Of a stretch of DNA of 64,000 nucleotides, positions 11,437 through 21,671 are shown piece by piece (position 1 is the first letter of the stretch; each line of letters starts with the position of its first letter). The position numbers were made by a program, and so were the translations under genes. The notes beneath the pieces are model-generated. The model had not been told where the DNA came from, did not search any database, and saw only the letters and a list, made by a program, of their open reading frames with translations. The stretch comes from Gautieria morchelliformis (taxonomy: Eukaryota; Basidiomycota; Agaricomycetes; Gomphales; Gomphaceae): positions 1 to 64,000 of the forward strand of contig WHVA01000188.1 in assembly GCA_015179125.1 (NCBI GenBank). Reading direction: 5' to 3'.

Positions 11437-12255
11437 GCGAGCACGCACCTTAAAAGCTGCACCAGCCTTGTCGGCCACAGGTTGACAGTTATGCTCGTGA
11501 TATTTATAGTGATACCGGGAATTTGGGAGGTAGGACTCTATAGAATTTTGGAGACTGACCTTACGTGCACAGTTTTCGACGGGGGAGGATCCATTGGGGA
11601 GAGAGTTACTGGCTGGGTCGATCACATCGGGAGTTAGCGGTGAGGATACTTCACCCGCGGAACGACTTCGCTGGCACCTCTCCCTACGATTGCTGTGCCA
11701 GCACGACAGCTGCTCAGGCGCCAAATACTCCTAGCAAGCACACGTCGACCACCTTCGCCGTGATCAGCTCAGGCAGACGGCCACGCAGAGCGTCAACACA
11801 GCAGCCGGATCCTCAAGATGAGGCGTTGCCAGGCTGTAAAAAATCCAGAGCCCCATTGCGGAGAGAATTCCGTGACTGCAGAAGCCTTGACGGCAGGTGC
11901 GTCTAATACTTCCCTCAGCATCACTGCATAGCTGACCGAGGTGCAGTCCATCGGTGACCAGCTCCATGTCGACGCAGCGCATGGAAGATCATGAGCGCAC
12001 GATATCACCGGGCGTCCTAGTCGCACACGGTGCTGCCTCGCCACAATCATCTGGTGCCGGTGAAACATTCTCTGTGACGCCCACATCTCCCCATGCTCAG
12101 CGGCCCGCGCGACTGTCAACTTTGTGTGATTCCTCGAGGCGCGTGCAGCACTGGAGTTCCGTGGATGAGGGGTCACTTGATGAAAACTGGATCAGTTCAT
12201 CGGGGGATGATCCTGATGGACGGCATGTTGGGATTGGGCTTCCCGCCGAGTAACA
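11437..12255 (-). repeat. Dispersed repeat R1, copy b (inverted relative to R1c)
   Basis: Its reverse complement matches 15125-15750 followed by 23386-23487, that is, R1c with Gypsy-2 removed. Shared blocks include CGCCTCGAGGAATCAC, CTAGGACGCCCGGTGATATC and TCTATAGAGTCCTACC. The minus strand holds a 127-codon frame (11793-12176) with LGRPVISCAHDL, also seen in R1c (LGRPVISYAHDL); I do not recognise it. At 11565-11568 lies the uninterrupted equivalent of the Gypsy-2 target site. Confidence 0.8.
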
Positions 12256-12873
12256 CCACCTTCTGCATCTGGCTCGGTGCGGTATGGCGCTACACGTAAT
12301 GTTCACAGCGTTTTGTCTAGTTCTCACGGGCAGGCACATCGTTCAGGTCGTATGGTGTAATGTGGAGGGACCTCGCATGACTCCGCTGGCCAAATATCGA
12401 TCGTCGTAGGTTCTACCAGAGAGAACCATGTCACGGCACACCCCACAGCGCGACGCTCGCGTACCTCGCCCTATAGCGAACGCCATCTTCGGAGCACGCC
12501 CGGCTAATGCTCGACGTCTTTTGGCCGGAGCTACCACGCATACCGACGTCCTCGACCGCGCCGGACCTAACGCGCATCGCACACAGCATAGTGCAGAGCG
12601 CGAACGAGCTGAATACGTTGCTCCGTGCCGGAAATGCGCATGCGTTCGAGGCGCAGATTGAGGCTGAGGTGGGCGATGCTGCGATGCATTGAGGAAGAGC
12701 GATGAGCTTGTGAGGACGGTGACTGCGCTATTATTAGGTGTGGGAAGTCTTGTGAGGGAGGCGGTAAAAGAGACTGGGACGGACTCACCGGAAGTTGGTG
12801 GGGAGGGAGGGGGGAGTTGGCGGTCGAGTTTGGAAGGGGAAGACAGACCCGCGAGGACAGGGACCAGGAGTGC

Positions 12874-12877
<4 letters not shown>
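12256..12877. other. GC-rich segment, no supported gene
   Basis: A plus-strand frame at 12507-12692 (PDLTRIAHSIVQSANELNTL) continues in another frame through DELVRTVTALLLGVGSLVRE and looks like a helical exon with an indel. No family is recognised. It ends at the LINE-C poly(T), so it is the pre-insertion flank of that LINE. Confidence 0.35.
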
Positions 12878-12905
<28 letters not shown>

Positions 12906-14121
12906 CCAATTTATCGTCTTTTGGGGCCGCGCCCTATGTAAGACGGTGTGTACATGCTTCGTTACGTATTGTTTCCTTCTTGCCTCCAGACCTCTATCTC
13001 AGCTTGTACCTCGCAGGCGTAGCCCTGGGTGTGTCCGTGCCTGTATGGGCGGGGTGGGTGAGTTCTCGGGTCCGTGGTTTCTCTATCCGTCCCATCCCGT
13101 GCTCTGCTACTCTCTCAAGTTCTTTGGGGGGTGTTGTGCTTCCGTGTGTCCTCTCGAGCTGTGTCATCTCGTTGTGGTTCTGCTGTCTGTCCTGCCTCAT
13201 TTTCTGTTTCCCTCCATCGCTCCTTCAGGGAGCGTCATGTTTCCGTGCGACCTCTCGAACCTCCCCGTCTCGTGTATGTATCTGAACAAGTGTCCCATAG
13301 CTTTGTGTCCGCCTAGGAGTGTCTTGACCAATTTAGCCCCCCTTCTAAGACTCTTCTCCAGTCTCCTCCTGGGCCCGCTATATGTTGGGCATCGAAACAG
13401 GTAGTGATGTACGGTCTCTGGCGCGTTTCGGCATGTGGGGCACAACGGTGAGTCTGCTTTGCCTATCTTGTGCATGTGTTTTTTCAAAGCTATGTGCCCC
13501 GTCCTGAGCTGCGTGAGTAGGCTCGCATGTTTACGCGGCATGTTCCTAGTCATTTTCGAGAACGCTGCAGATGGCATAGAGGGGTCAATTTCGAGCGCAA
13601 ACTGTGCTCTTGGTGACTTAGCAAATGCTGTCCGTGCTTGCTGTTTCAGCTTCGCATTGTGCCTCTGCATCTCGGCCGCCCTGCTTATCGGCAGAAGTCC
13701 ATGACACTCCGTTGGTATTTCCCTCTCGCTGCTGGTTGCTCCCTTCGCAGCTTTCTTCGCTTCTACATCCGCCCTCTCGTTCCCTGTTACCCCCCCGTGT
13801 CCTGGTACCCACCTCATCACAACCCTCGCTCCCGCCTGCTGTTCAACAACTTTCTGGACCTGCCTGTGTACCGCATTGACCAAGTATTGCCCGGGTATGG
13901 CGCTTTCTCTTCTGGTCATCCGGATCGCCGCCTGACTGTCTAGGGCTATCACGTATCTGTCGCTCCTCTCTGCGCGTAGCATTTTGGCTGCCATTGCCGC
14001 TCCCGCTAACTCGGCCTCAAATACCGTGTGTTCGCTTTCCGACCCCATGTGTAAGCGCACCGATTTGAGTTCTCTCCCATGTTTGTATAGTACTGCCGCG
14101 GCTCCTATTCCGCCTTCCAGA
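12878..14121 (-). mobile_element. LINE-C: 5'-truncated LINE 3' end with poly(A)
   Basis: On the minus strand the element ends in 28 A residues (T run at 12878-12905), the signature of target-primed reverse transcription. It keeps only the RNase H and C-terminal part of ORF2 plus a ~300-bp 3' UTR. Its 5' end is at the Gypsy-1 LTR (14122). The coding part breaks off inside RNase H, so either the LINE was 5'-truncated or Gypsy-1 inserted there and later rearrangement removed the rest. Confidence 0.85.
13197..14121 (-). CDS. LINE ORF2 C-terminus: RNase H and Cys/His tail
   Basis: The open frame reads GAAAVLYKHGRELKSVRLHM at its 5' edge and then through the RNase H core. Visible RNase H features are the Glu in HTVFEAELAGAAM, the Asp in YVIALDSQAAI and the late HGGVTGNERADVEAK block. 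The first Asp would lie just upstream of the truncation. The C-terminus has the CPTC...HHYLFRCP Cys/His motif typical of Tad/R1-like LINEs, involved in nucleic-acid binding. The frame is open for 287 codons from 14060 and extends upstream to the LTR edge. Frame is intact but the protein is a fragment. Confidence 0.85.
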
Positions 14122-14773
14122 TGTTACGACCATTCATTTCCGATTTCCGACCTTCAGTTCCGCAACACTTTCCGCCCCTCCGATATTTCCGACATTCCGC
14201 CCATTGTTCTATTCCCTTGTTCTTTCGACTCGATTACTCAGACCCACCGGACCCGCTTCATCATTCATCAAGATCATATATCCGGTCACCCTTGTAGTTC
14301 GTTGTCAGACATGTTTTCCCGACCCTTGTTCTTTGCCATTGTTTTACCTTACCCTGAACCCCCCTTGTAGTCCCATTGTTCCCAATTAGTTAGTTCCCAC
14401 GCATTGTCTACTCGACTTCCGCTTCCCCTGGAATTTGCTTAGTACTACCCCATTACCTGTTGTCTCAGCTCTTTGTATAAAAGCCTGTCATATATGTCTG
14501 TTATTCTGCAATCAGATAATCACCTTCGATACTTGATTTCCTTCGCTCCATCTCCTGTTCTTAGCACAGCGAGTCTAGCAAGACCTCCGTCTCTCCGCCT
14601 TCCGTCTCCGCCTCAAATCCGCCTCAAGTTACGACTAACCCTCAGTTCAGTATATTCCGACTTCCGACCCATTTCCGAAATAACTAGGACGATAGTTCAT
14701 TGGGGGCGCAACCTACAAGTTGAAGCCACTGTCCTTTCCAGTTCCGACTTAGCGGAAATCTCGATACGTAACA
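14122..14773 (+). mobile_element. Gypsy-1 5' LTR (652 bp)
   Basis: Begins TGTTACGACC and ends ATACGTAACA. It is followed directly by a primer-binding site and a gag start, so it is a 5' LTR. The left flank is CCAGA; the right flank GTATT is internal sequence, so no target duplication is visible. TATA box TATAAAA at 14476-14482; predicted transcript start near 14510. Confidence 0.9.
14476..14482 (+). promoter_or_regulatory. LTR TATA box of Gypsy-1
   Basis: TATAAAA lies 34 bases upstream of the AATCAGATAAT block (14510-14520), which is complementary to the primer-binding site. The same spacing is seen in the other family LTRs, for example near 52765. Confidence 0.7.
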
Positions 14774-14775
14774 GT

Positions 14776-14786
14776 ATTATCTGATT
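14776..14786 (+). promoter_or_regulatory. Gypsy-1 self-priming primer-binding site
   Basis: ATTATCTGATT starts three bases into the internal region and is the exact reverse complement of AATCAGATAAT at 14510-14520 in the LTR, close to the predicted 5' end of the transcript. This is the arrangement known from Tf1/sushi elements, where the RNA 5' end folds back and primes reverse transcription instead of a tRNA. No TGG-type tRNA site follows the LTR. Confidence 0.75.
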
Positions 14787-14806
14787 CCCACCGGATAACT
14801 ATCACT

Positions 14807-15124
14807 ATGCCTCCTCGTACCACAGCTACTTCAGCTCGAGCAGGAGCTGTCGAAGCTCTCTCTTATTTTGGCAGTCTTAGATCCGTAGCACCAAGGCACA
14901 CGGAACCTTCAGGCAGCTCTCGTGCAGACGATGAGCTCTCCGACGCGATTCCGCAACGCTTCGAAGAAGTTCCCGACGCTAATCCCGACGACAATCCCGA
15001 CTATGACGGGAATTCGACGAGTAGCAGCGGCGAACAAACAGCAGCGTCATTCCGACGCCCAGCACCACCACCACCACACTATGACCTTCCCTCCCAGCCA
15101 GCGGGCTCTCCCCAGTCCCCGCAT
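14807..15124 (+). pseudogene. Gypsy-1 gag N-terminus, truncated
   Basis: ATG at 14807, 33 bases after the LTR, opens MPPRTTATSARAGAVEALSY and then a stretch rich in Ser, Asp and Pro (DANPDDNPDYDGNS). Such a disordered acidic start is common in Gag of fungal chromoviruses. The frame runs on to 15244, but homology with R1b begins at about 15125, so the Gag is cut there and the last ~40 codons are not Gag. Confidence 0.6.
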
Positions 15125-15750
15125 GACGTGACTCTCACCGTCGGTCAGGACCACCACCTGATGGACCGTTCCCGTTTCCATTCAGTGCCGCCTCTCCATG
15201 GAACTCCAGCGCTGCACGCACCTCGAGGAATCACGCAAAGTTGACGGTCACGTGGACCACTGAGCATGGGAATATATGGGCCACGGAGAATGTTCCACCA
15301 GCAAGTGTGGCAAGGCAGCCCCACCTGCGACTAGGACGCCCGGTGATATCGTACGCTCATGATCTTGCGTGCGCTGCGTCGACGTGGAGCTCTCACCGAC
15401 GGACTGCACCCCAGTCAGCTATACAGCGGTACTGACAGAAGTATTAGACGCACCCTGCCGTCATGGCTTTTGCAATCACGGTATTCGCTCGGCAATGGGC
15501 TCTGGACTTTTTACTGCCACTTGAGTCCGCCAGCCGTTTGTGGCAGTGCTGGCAAATCCTCATCTTCGGGATCCGGCTGCTGCATTGACCGTCTGCCCGA
15601 GGTGATCACAGCAAAGGTCGTCGACGTGTGCTTGCGAGGAGCAGTTGGCGTCTGTACCAGGTGCACGGGCATCTAGTAGCAAAGACCATCATCCGCGGGC
15701 GCTAAATATCACCGCCGCTAAGTCCGGAATCATAATTGAAATCTGTGCAT
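15125..15750 (+). repeat. Dispersed repeat R1, copy c, left part
   Basis: Inverted relative to R1b (11437-12255). It is interrupted at 15750 by Gypsy-2 and continues at 23386. The join CTGT-GCAT-GTAAGG across the insertion matches CTGTGCACGTAAGG in R1b. Confidence 0.8.
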
Positions 15751-15996
15751 TGTAGATGCCAGGATGAGCTCCCACACATCCCAGCATCTAGCGCCAGCGC
15801 ACCCACAGCAGCACACTGTAGTTGAGGATACAGGATTCCCTATCTGAGGAGCTGTACAGTAGCGGAGACTACACTGAGAGACGCAGATCCTCCTTAGTCT
15901 TGTCCTTCATACTTGTAGACGCGATCGCGTTATCTCACCAGTATTCACGCGATCTACGATCGTATCTTCTTCTATTCGACGCGATCTGCGTCTACA
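15751..15996 (+). repeat. Gypsy-2 5' LTR
   Basis: 246 bp, TGTAGATGCC...GCGTCTACA. It carries TG at the seventh base pair position where the 3' LTR has CG, and CG at three sites where the 3' LTR has TG. Confidence 0.95.
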
Positions 15997-16064
15997 TGGT
16001 GGCAACGGTGAGATCGTGAATCACGAGAAGCAACACAGCTCGAAGTCCCCCGCGTTCCAGATCA

Positions 16065-16886
16065 TTGGTGAATGAAAGAAGACCACTCGGACCGCAACCC
16101 CCAGAACAGCCTCGACCCCGAAGCAGTGATCCAATTCGCACAGATCAGATCCATAAGAGAACTACAAACACGCACCTTATTCGCCGTCGATCCAGAAGTA
16201 GAAGTCAACAGAAACAGGAATATTTCCACACGCAAGTTTCCGGACAGGCTCCCTTACTGGTGTGGGCAGAGAAGTGGGATCCAATTTTTGAGACCGGGAT
16301 CCACTACCCAAGCACTCTCAAGCTATGAGCGTGGAAAATCATAACAACCGAACTGACCGAACCTGCAGAAGTCGTCAGACTCGGTTTCCCGAATGACCAC
16401 GTAGAGAGGATCGTCTTCTCAATCACCAGGAATCACGAGAAGTGGCACTTCATTTGGGTCATCCGGACACCGGCAGAAGAACCCCTGCACCCAGTTTCTG
16501 TCCATGCAGTCTGCGAGAAGATCGAAGAATTTTACAGAACACTCACCTAAAATCGCAACCCTGGAGTCCCCCTCACCAAAAGAAGAACCCGACCCTAACC
16601 GAGACCCACTACACCTTTCGTCTCTGCTATCAGATCTTGACAAGTCCGGGACAATAGTAACCCCCCACGACTCGTATTCCATCCCGAAGCAACCCCGCTC
16701 GTCGAGAGACAAAGAGACTACCCACCCCACCTATCCCCTTCACAACACCACCCACCACTAGGTCAACCGCTAGTACTAGCACCCAATTCAAAACTCGCAC
16801 CACCGCACATCCTGCGTACATCAAGAATCGCCTTTCCCCCATTAGCCAGTACAACAAAAAAAACTGCGCAAAAGAACCCCACTCAC
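16065..16886 (+). pseudogene. Gypsy-2 coding-like leader before gag
   Basis: Between the LTR and the clear Gag start, the plus strand holds protein-like sequence split over frames: MKEDHSDRNPQNSLDPEAV (from 16072), then WKIITTELTEPAEVVRLGF and KWHFIWVIRTPAEEP (about 16328-16540), then a Pro/Ser-rich stretch. It may be an extra N-terminal Gag domain that has suffered indels. I recognise no family. Confidence 0.45.
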
Positions 16887-17823
16887 ATGTCGTCCAAAGT
16901 CAGCATCTTCAAACGCAGCCCAGGACAAGATGGAGACGAGTGGTTGCAGACATTTGAGAAAGTGTGCTACGAAAGAGGCATAGACACAGACAAGGCAGAA
17001 AAACTCAAATACCTCAAACTGTGCCTCTCAGGCGAAGCACTGCGCCAGTTTAGGTCGTGGGACCCCGCCTGCAGAATACCCTGGTCAGCATTCACCGCGA
17101 AGTGGGAGGAGGTCTACCCAAGCTGCGAAATTTTACCAACGATAGCAGAGACCTTCAGCGACTGGCAGGAAGTGCATACCTCTGAAGTGGAGTTGTTAAC
17201 GAAGACGGTGGACGAAGAACAAAGACCAGTGTGGGCCTTGGTGAAGTTCGCACAAACGCTGAGTGAACTAGGTGCAAGACTCACAGGCATGGACTCAGTG
17301 ACGAAATCCCATTATGTCTTCCAGAATTTGCCATTGTGCGTCCAAGAAGCACTCCCATTCCACCACTCGAACATGCTGAGCTTCAAAGCTCCACTCCTCA
17401 CGCTACGGAACCTAGACCACCAATGGATCGCAATGAGGGCAGCGATTGACTTCCAGGTTAGCAACCTGGGGCACCAATTAGCCAGTACTACAGCCAGGAT
17501 GGAGGCATGGGAAAGAGAGAGAAGAAATGGACCTGCATCAAACCGCCAACTATCACTCACGACCCCGAACAATGCGATACAGTGCCAGCCGCCAACAGCA
17601 CCAGGCGGAAGCTCAACCAAGCCAGTCGATCTCTTGTTTGACGAGTCAAGAGTCAACAGAAGGAAAACGAAAGTACGAAGCAGCTGTCAAGGCATTTTTC
17701 GCAACCCATGGCCAAAATGCGATACTGTCTCTAGACAAGCTGTTCCCATTGTCCCTGGGATCCCCGAGCCCGGGCAGCCAAGAATGTTGGACCTGCGGCA
17801 TACAGGAACACAGGAAAGGCGAC
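16887..17823 (+). pseudogene. Gypsy-2 Gag (retrotrans_gag type), interrupted
   Basis: Opens MSSKVSIFKRSPGQDGDEWL, with the W-x2-F...W-x5-R spacing of Ty3/gypsy Gag (GEALRQFRSWDPACRIPW, then FTAKWEEVYP). Near 17655 the frame shifts into STEGKRKYEAAVKAFF and reaches a zinc-knuckle-like CWTCGIQEHRKGD. The solo LTR 17824-18451 cuts the knuckle: the last Cys is read after the LTR (PSCDPHRTLP). Canonical spacing is CX2CX4HX4C; here the His to Cys gap is six residues. Gag would form the particle and bind RNA. The frameshift and LTR disable it. Confidence 0.8.
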
Positions 17824-18451
17824 TGTTACGTATCGAGATTTCCACTAAGTCGGAACTGGAAAGGACAGCGGCTTCAACTTGTCGGTTGCACCCCCGATGA
17901 ACTATCGTCCTAAGTATTTCGGAAATGAGTTGGAAGTCGGAAAGTACTGAACAAGAGGTTGGTCGGAACTGGAGTCGGAACTAAGGCGGGAGGCGGAAGG
18001 TGTAGAGACTGAGGTCTTGCTAGACTCGCTGTGCTAAGAACAGGAGACAGAGTGAAGGAAATCAAGTATCGAAGGTGATTATCTGATTGCAGAATAACAG
18101 ACATACATGAGGGGGTTTTATACAAAGTGCAGAAACAACAAGTAATGGTATGATACTAAGCAAGTTCCGGAGAGTGCAGGAATCGGATAGACATACAGGG
18201 TAAGTAACTAATACGGAACAATGGGTGACAAGGGGGGTGCAGGGTAGGGTAAGTACAATAGGCATCGGAAGAAACGGAACTACGGAAATGGTATCTTGCT
18301 GTGCTCAGGGTCGAGTACGGGGGCCGGTATCTGGAGGTGGCCAGGGGTACTGAAAAAACGAGGGAGGAGGGTTGCGGATGTTGCGGATGTTGGAATAGAG
18401 TTGGAGGTGGCGCGGAGGTGGCGGAGATGGTTGATCAGAACAGTCGTAACA
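17824..18451 (-). mobile_element. Gypsy-1 solo LTR nested in Gypsy-2 gag
   Basis: Minus-orientation LTR of 628 bp, TGTTACGTAT...GTCGTAACA, with 5-bp target duplication GCGAC at 17819-17823 and 18452-18456. It inserted after Gypsy-2, so Gypsy-1 was active more recently than the Gypsy-2 insertion. Confidence 0.93.
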
Positions 18452-18456
18452 GCGAC

Positions 18457-19130
18457 CCTTCGTGCGACCCCCATAGAACCTTACCAAGACAAGAGCAGGT
18501 ATACTGAGAGATCGTAGGAAAAGCAGCATCACGTGCCATGGCGAGAGCCAACCAACAAGGACAGCAACGCATGCTAATGTACTTGCAGACAGGAGACACC
18601 TCACAACTAGAAGGCACAGATGGCAGATTAGACGACGAGTCGGAAAATGGTGGAGGAGAATGCGTATGAAGAGCTGCACTTCTCCTACACCCCAAGACTC
18701 TTTACACTTCGTTTCAATGGTCTCCCGAGGAGAATTGACGTTGTCGGGAGACGAATACCCCATCCAGCCCAGAGCAAGTCGACTTCCCGTCCATCAGAAT
18801 TTTCTTGGCACCGGTGCCCACAGCAGCACACGTCTCAGTCAGAACCCTAAGATCACGATTTCTTCCCCATCCATGACCAACTGCATGTCAAACAATCTAG
18901 AGAATTACAATATATCCAGTTCTGGATACATTGGTGAAGAAAGAACACTCTTAGACATGAGATCATCTCAGCAAGCGTTAAGAAGGGTACAAACGAATGG
19001 TTGACTCGTCTCAGATGTAGAAGAAAGAGAAGTCGTCCAACTGTTCCTACCGAGAGAAAAAGAAGACATTTTCTCTAACCCTTTCCTAACAAAAGTAGAC
19101 ATCACGGGCAAGAACAAAGGAACTATTCGA
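18457..19130 (+). pseudogene. Gypsy-2 Gag-pol junction region, degraded
   Basis: Continuation of gag after the nested LTR. Short frames (MARANQQGQQRMLMYLQTGD from 18539; SGDEYPIQPRASRLP near 18745) alternate between frames. No enzyme domain is recognised before the protease-like stretch, so this is linker sequence between the knuckle and protease that has gained indels. Confidence 0.45.
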
Positions 19131-21671
19131 GTGGAAGGGACAGTAGACGATGGTGGCCTACTTTGCGCCCTAGATTCCGTCCTCTGGAGACAATGGCACG
19201 CGACCCTAGGAGACTTAGAGCCGTCACCGCTGGTATGCATAATGGGGAATGGGACAGTCACGAAATCAATAGGGAGGATGACTCTGTTTATCAACGTACA
19301 CGGGATTGCTACAAAAATACAAGTAGAAATACTTGACTTGGGAGGCTCCTTCGAACTCCTGCTTGGGAAGCTGTGGCTAGGACGATGTTCTGCAGTGCAC
19401 GACTACGCAACAGACGAGCTAAAAGTGCAAACAATAGATGAGAGAATCATCATCCCCAACTCATTCGAACATCTGAGGCTCCGAAAGCCCCCTCCGAAGA
19501 TCTCCAATACCCTAGCAGTAACACCGTCAGTACACCCAGACACAGAACAAACACACCTCGACACCCCGACAACCCCCAACGACAGTACAGAGAGCATCCT
19601 TGACCCCGCGAACAACTTACTGAGCCTAGCAGACACAGCGAAACTCGTCAACCAGTTACGCCCCTCGGACACAGCGAAAGATAAATTCTACCCCGACCCC
19701 ATAACGACGATCCAAGCGAGCGTAACCCTAGGCGACACGCTCCTACCAGAGCAGAGACGACGGGTAATGGACCTAATAGAGGCATACGCAGACATATTCG
19801 CGCTGCAATTGAGCGAAGTAAAACCAATCGACTTCATCGAACATCGCATTGACATACCGGAAGGCATCAAGCTACCGAAGGTTGACACGTCACGCCCACT
19901 CACAGTCTCACAGCGAGAATGGTTACATCAACACATACACAAACTCGTAGAGGCAGGGATCGTTCTAAGAATCCCGTACAACGATGTCCGATGTGTCAGC
20001 CCGATCGTCTTGGCCCCAAAACCGAGACATGACCAAGCAAGGTCCCTGGAAGAACTCAAGATCCTAGCGAATGCTGCGTGCAAAGAAGTAGGAGTCAACG
20101 TACCACACCTGGATGCACCGTCAGACAAGAAACTAGTCCGGCCCCTCCCACCACCAGCACCCACGCAGTGGCGACTGTGCAATAACTTCAGCGCACTGAA
20201 CAAACATACGCAAGCCCCACCGTTCCCAGTAGGCGATCTAACAAGAAGACAACACCAAATGAGCGGATACAAGCTGTACAACGTGCTAGACCTAGCGATG
20301 GGATACCATGCATGTCTCATCAGGCAGGACGACTGGGGACTGACGGCATTCAGAGTAGAAGACTTAGGGTATTACACGTATGTCAGAATGCCATTCGGAC
20401 TCACAGGAGCGCCGAACACCTTCCTGGAGATGATGGTCAAAGCGTTTGAAGGAATGGTAGGCCAGGACTTAGAGCACTACATGGACGACATATGTCAAGG
20501 GTCTAACACCTTCGAAGAACTGTTCAAAAAGTTAACCAAGGTTTTTCAACGGTGTAGAGAAAAGAACGTGGTACTAGAACCATCAAAACTCTCCCTGTTC
20601 TGCACACACGTACGATGGGCTGGAGTAGAACTCTCCGCCAACAGCATCCGCCCAGACCTATCGAAGGTCACAGCCATATTGGAATGGCCCACACCTACTA
20701 CGGCACACGAAACACTAGCCTTCCACAGCACCGTCAGCCACTTCCGATCATGCATGCCAGCCTTCGCGATCATCGCCGACCCGCTATACGAGATGATACG
20801 TGGCATCCAAGTAGCCAAAACAGACACTTCAAGAAAACAGAAAAAAGGAGCGTACAAGAAGGCACTGATCAACACATCACTCGCAGGCAGATGGACCACC
20901 GTACAAGACCAGGCATTTGCACAGCTCAAAGGGCTGCTAACACAAGCCCCCGTGCTGTCCACTATCAGGAACGACAGACCGCTCATCATAGGAACGGACG
21001 CCAGCGCTAAAGGGCTAGCTGCGTACCTCGCACAGTACCAACCGACCTCCAACGCAGACGGAACCCCAGAAGACGTCCTCTACCCTATTGTGTTTGCCTC
21101 CCGAAGAAACTCCGAAGCCGAACACAAGCAGCACTCTTTTGAGCTAGAACTGAAAGCGGTAAAATGGGCTCTGGATAAGTTTCACAAGTTTGTCTGGGGA
21201 CACCAAATCATTCTGAAGACAGACTGTCAAGCAGCAAAGGACCTACTTTCGAACAAGTCCCTCCCCCCGACCCACGCTCGATACAAAGAAGCAATCCTAG
21301 CACACGACATCATGGACTTCATACACCAGGATGGAAAGAACAATCCAGCAGACGGTCTATCACGCTCAGGTCTAGCCCGTGGACCACCAGAGAAGGAACC
21401 GATAGACCCAGGGTGGGAACACGAACGAGGCGTCATCAACGATCTATACTCAGTACAAGAGGTACAGTGTGCTATACTAGCACCAAACGACCAGCACGGA
21501 GACCTGATGTCAAGGTTTGACGAGGACCCAGGAACCACAGCAATACTCAATTGGATCCTAATGTTATCGTTGCCGAAGGACACGTTGGAGAGGGAACGGG
21601 AGACAATCAAGCGCCGAGCCGCAGAGTACTTCGTCAAAGACAACAAACTCTGGAGGTTGAGAACAGAGTAG
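19131..21671 (+). CDS. Gypsy-2 Pol: protease, RT and RNase H (846 aa)
   Basis: A long frame for the element's replication enzymes. Residues 1-90 look like a retropepsin with TVDDGGLLCALD in place of the usual D-S/T-G-A and a closing FELLLGKLWL. RT follows from about 245: VSPIVLAPKPR, RLCNNFSALN, YVRMPFGLTGAPNTF and the catalytic YMDD (20478-20489). RNase H from about 620 has IIGTDASAKGL, the Glu of FELELKAVKWAL and LKTDCQAAKDLL. The M at 19131 is the first in this open stretch; the native protein would continue from Gag. The frame stops at TAG (21669-21671) just before integrase, where a 1-base deletion or 2-base insertion shifts the frame; a programmed shift is possible but no slippery site is obvious. 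Confidence 0.9.
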   Translation: MEGTVDDGGLLCALDSVLWRQWHATLGDLEPSPLVCIMGNGTVTKSIGRMTLFINVHGIATKIQVEILDLGGSFELLLGKLWLGRCSAVHDYATDELKVQTIDERIIIPNSFEHLRLRKPPPKISNTLAVTPSVHPDTEQTHLDTPTTPNDSTESILDPANNLLSLADTAKLVNQLRPSDTAKDKFYPDPITTIQASVTLGDTLLPEQRRRVMDLIEAYADIFALQLSEVKPIDFIEHRIDIPEGIKLPKVDTSRPLTVSQREWLHQHIHKLVEAGIVLRIPYNDVRCVSPIVLAPKPRHDQARSLEELKILANAACKEVGVNVPHLDAPSDKKLVRPLPPPAPTQWRLCNNFSALNKHTQAPPFPVGDLTRRQHQMSGYKLYNVLDLAMGYHACLIRQDDWGLTAFRVEDLGYYTYVRMPFGLTGAPNTFLEMMVKAFEGMVGQDLEHYMDDICQGSNTFEELFKKLTKVFQRCREKNVVLEPSKLSLFCTHVRWAGVELSANSIRPDLSKVTAILEWPTPTTAHETLAFHSTVSHFRSCMPAFAIIADPLYEMIRGIQVAKTDTSRKQKKGAYKKALINTSLAGRWTTVQDQAFAQLKGLLTQAPVLSTIRNDRPLIIGTDASAKGLAAYLAQYQPTSNADGTPEDVLYPIVFASRRNSEAEHKQHSFELELKAVKWALDKFHKFVWGHQIILKTDCQAAKDLLSNKSLPPTHARYKEAILAHDIMDFIHQDGKNNPADGLSRSGLARGPPEKEPIDPGWEHERGVINDLYSVQEVQCAILAPNDQHGDLMSRFDEDPGTTAILNWILMLSLPKDTLERERETIKRRAAEYFVKDNKLWRLRTE

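Noticed and set aside
12343..12909. 188-codon minus-strand frame starting with a Lys run
   Set aside because: It begins inside the LINE-C poly(A) and has no domain; composition is that of random GC-rich sequence.
14122..18451. Gypsy-1 LTRs at 14122 and 17824 as the two ends of one element
   Set aside because: They are in opposite orientation, and the second has its own GCGAC target duplication inside Gypsy-2.
20546..21052. 168-codon minus-strand frame and similar antisense frames over Gypsy-2 pol
   Set aside because: Shadows of the RT/RNase H coding sequence without motifs.
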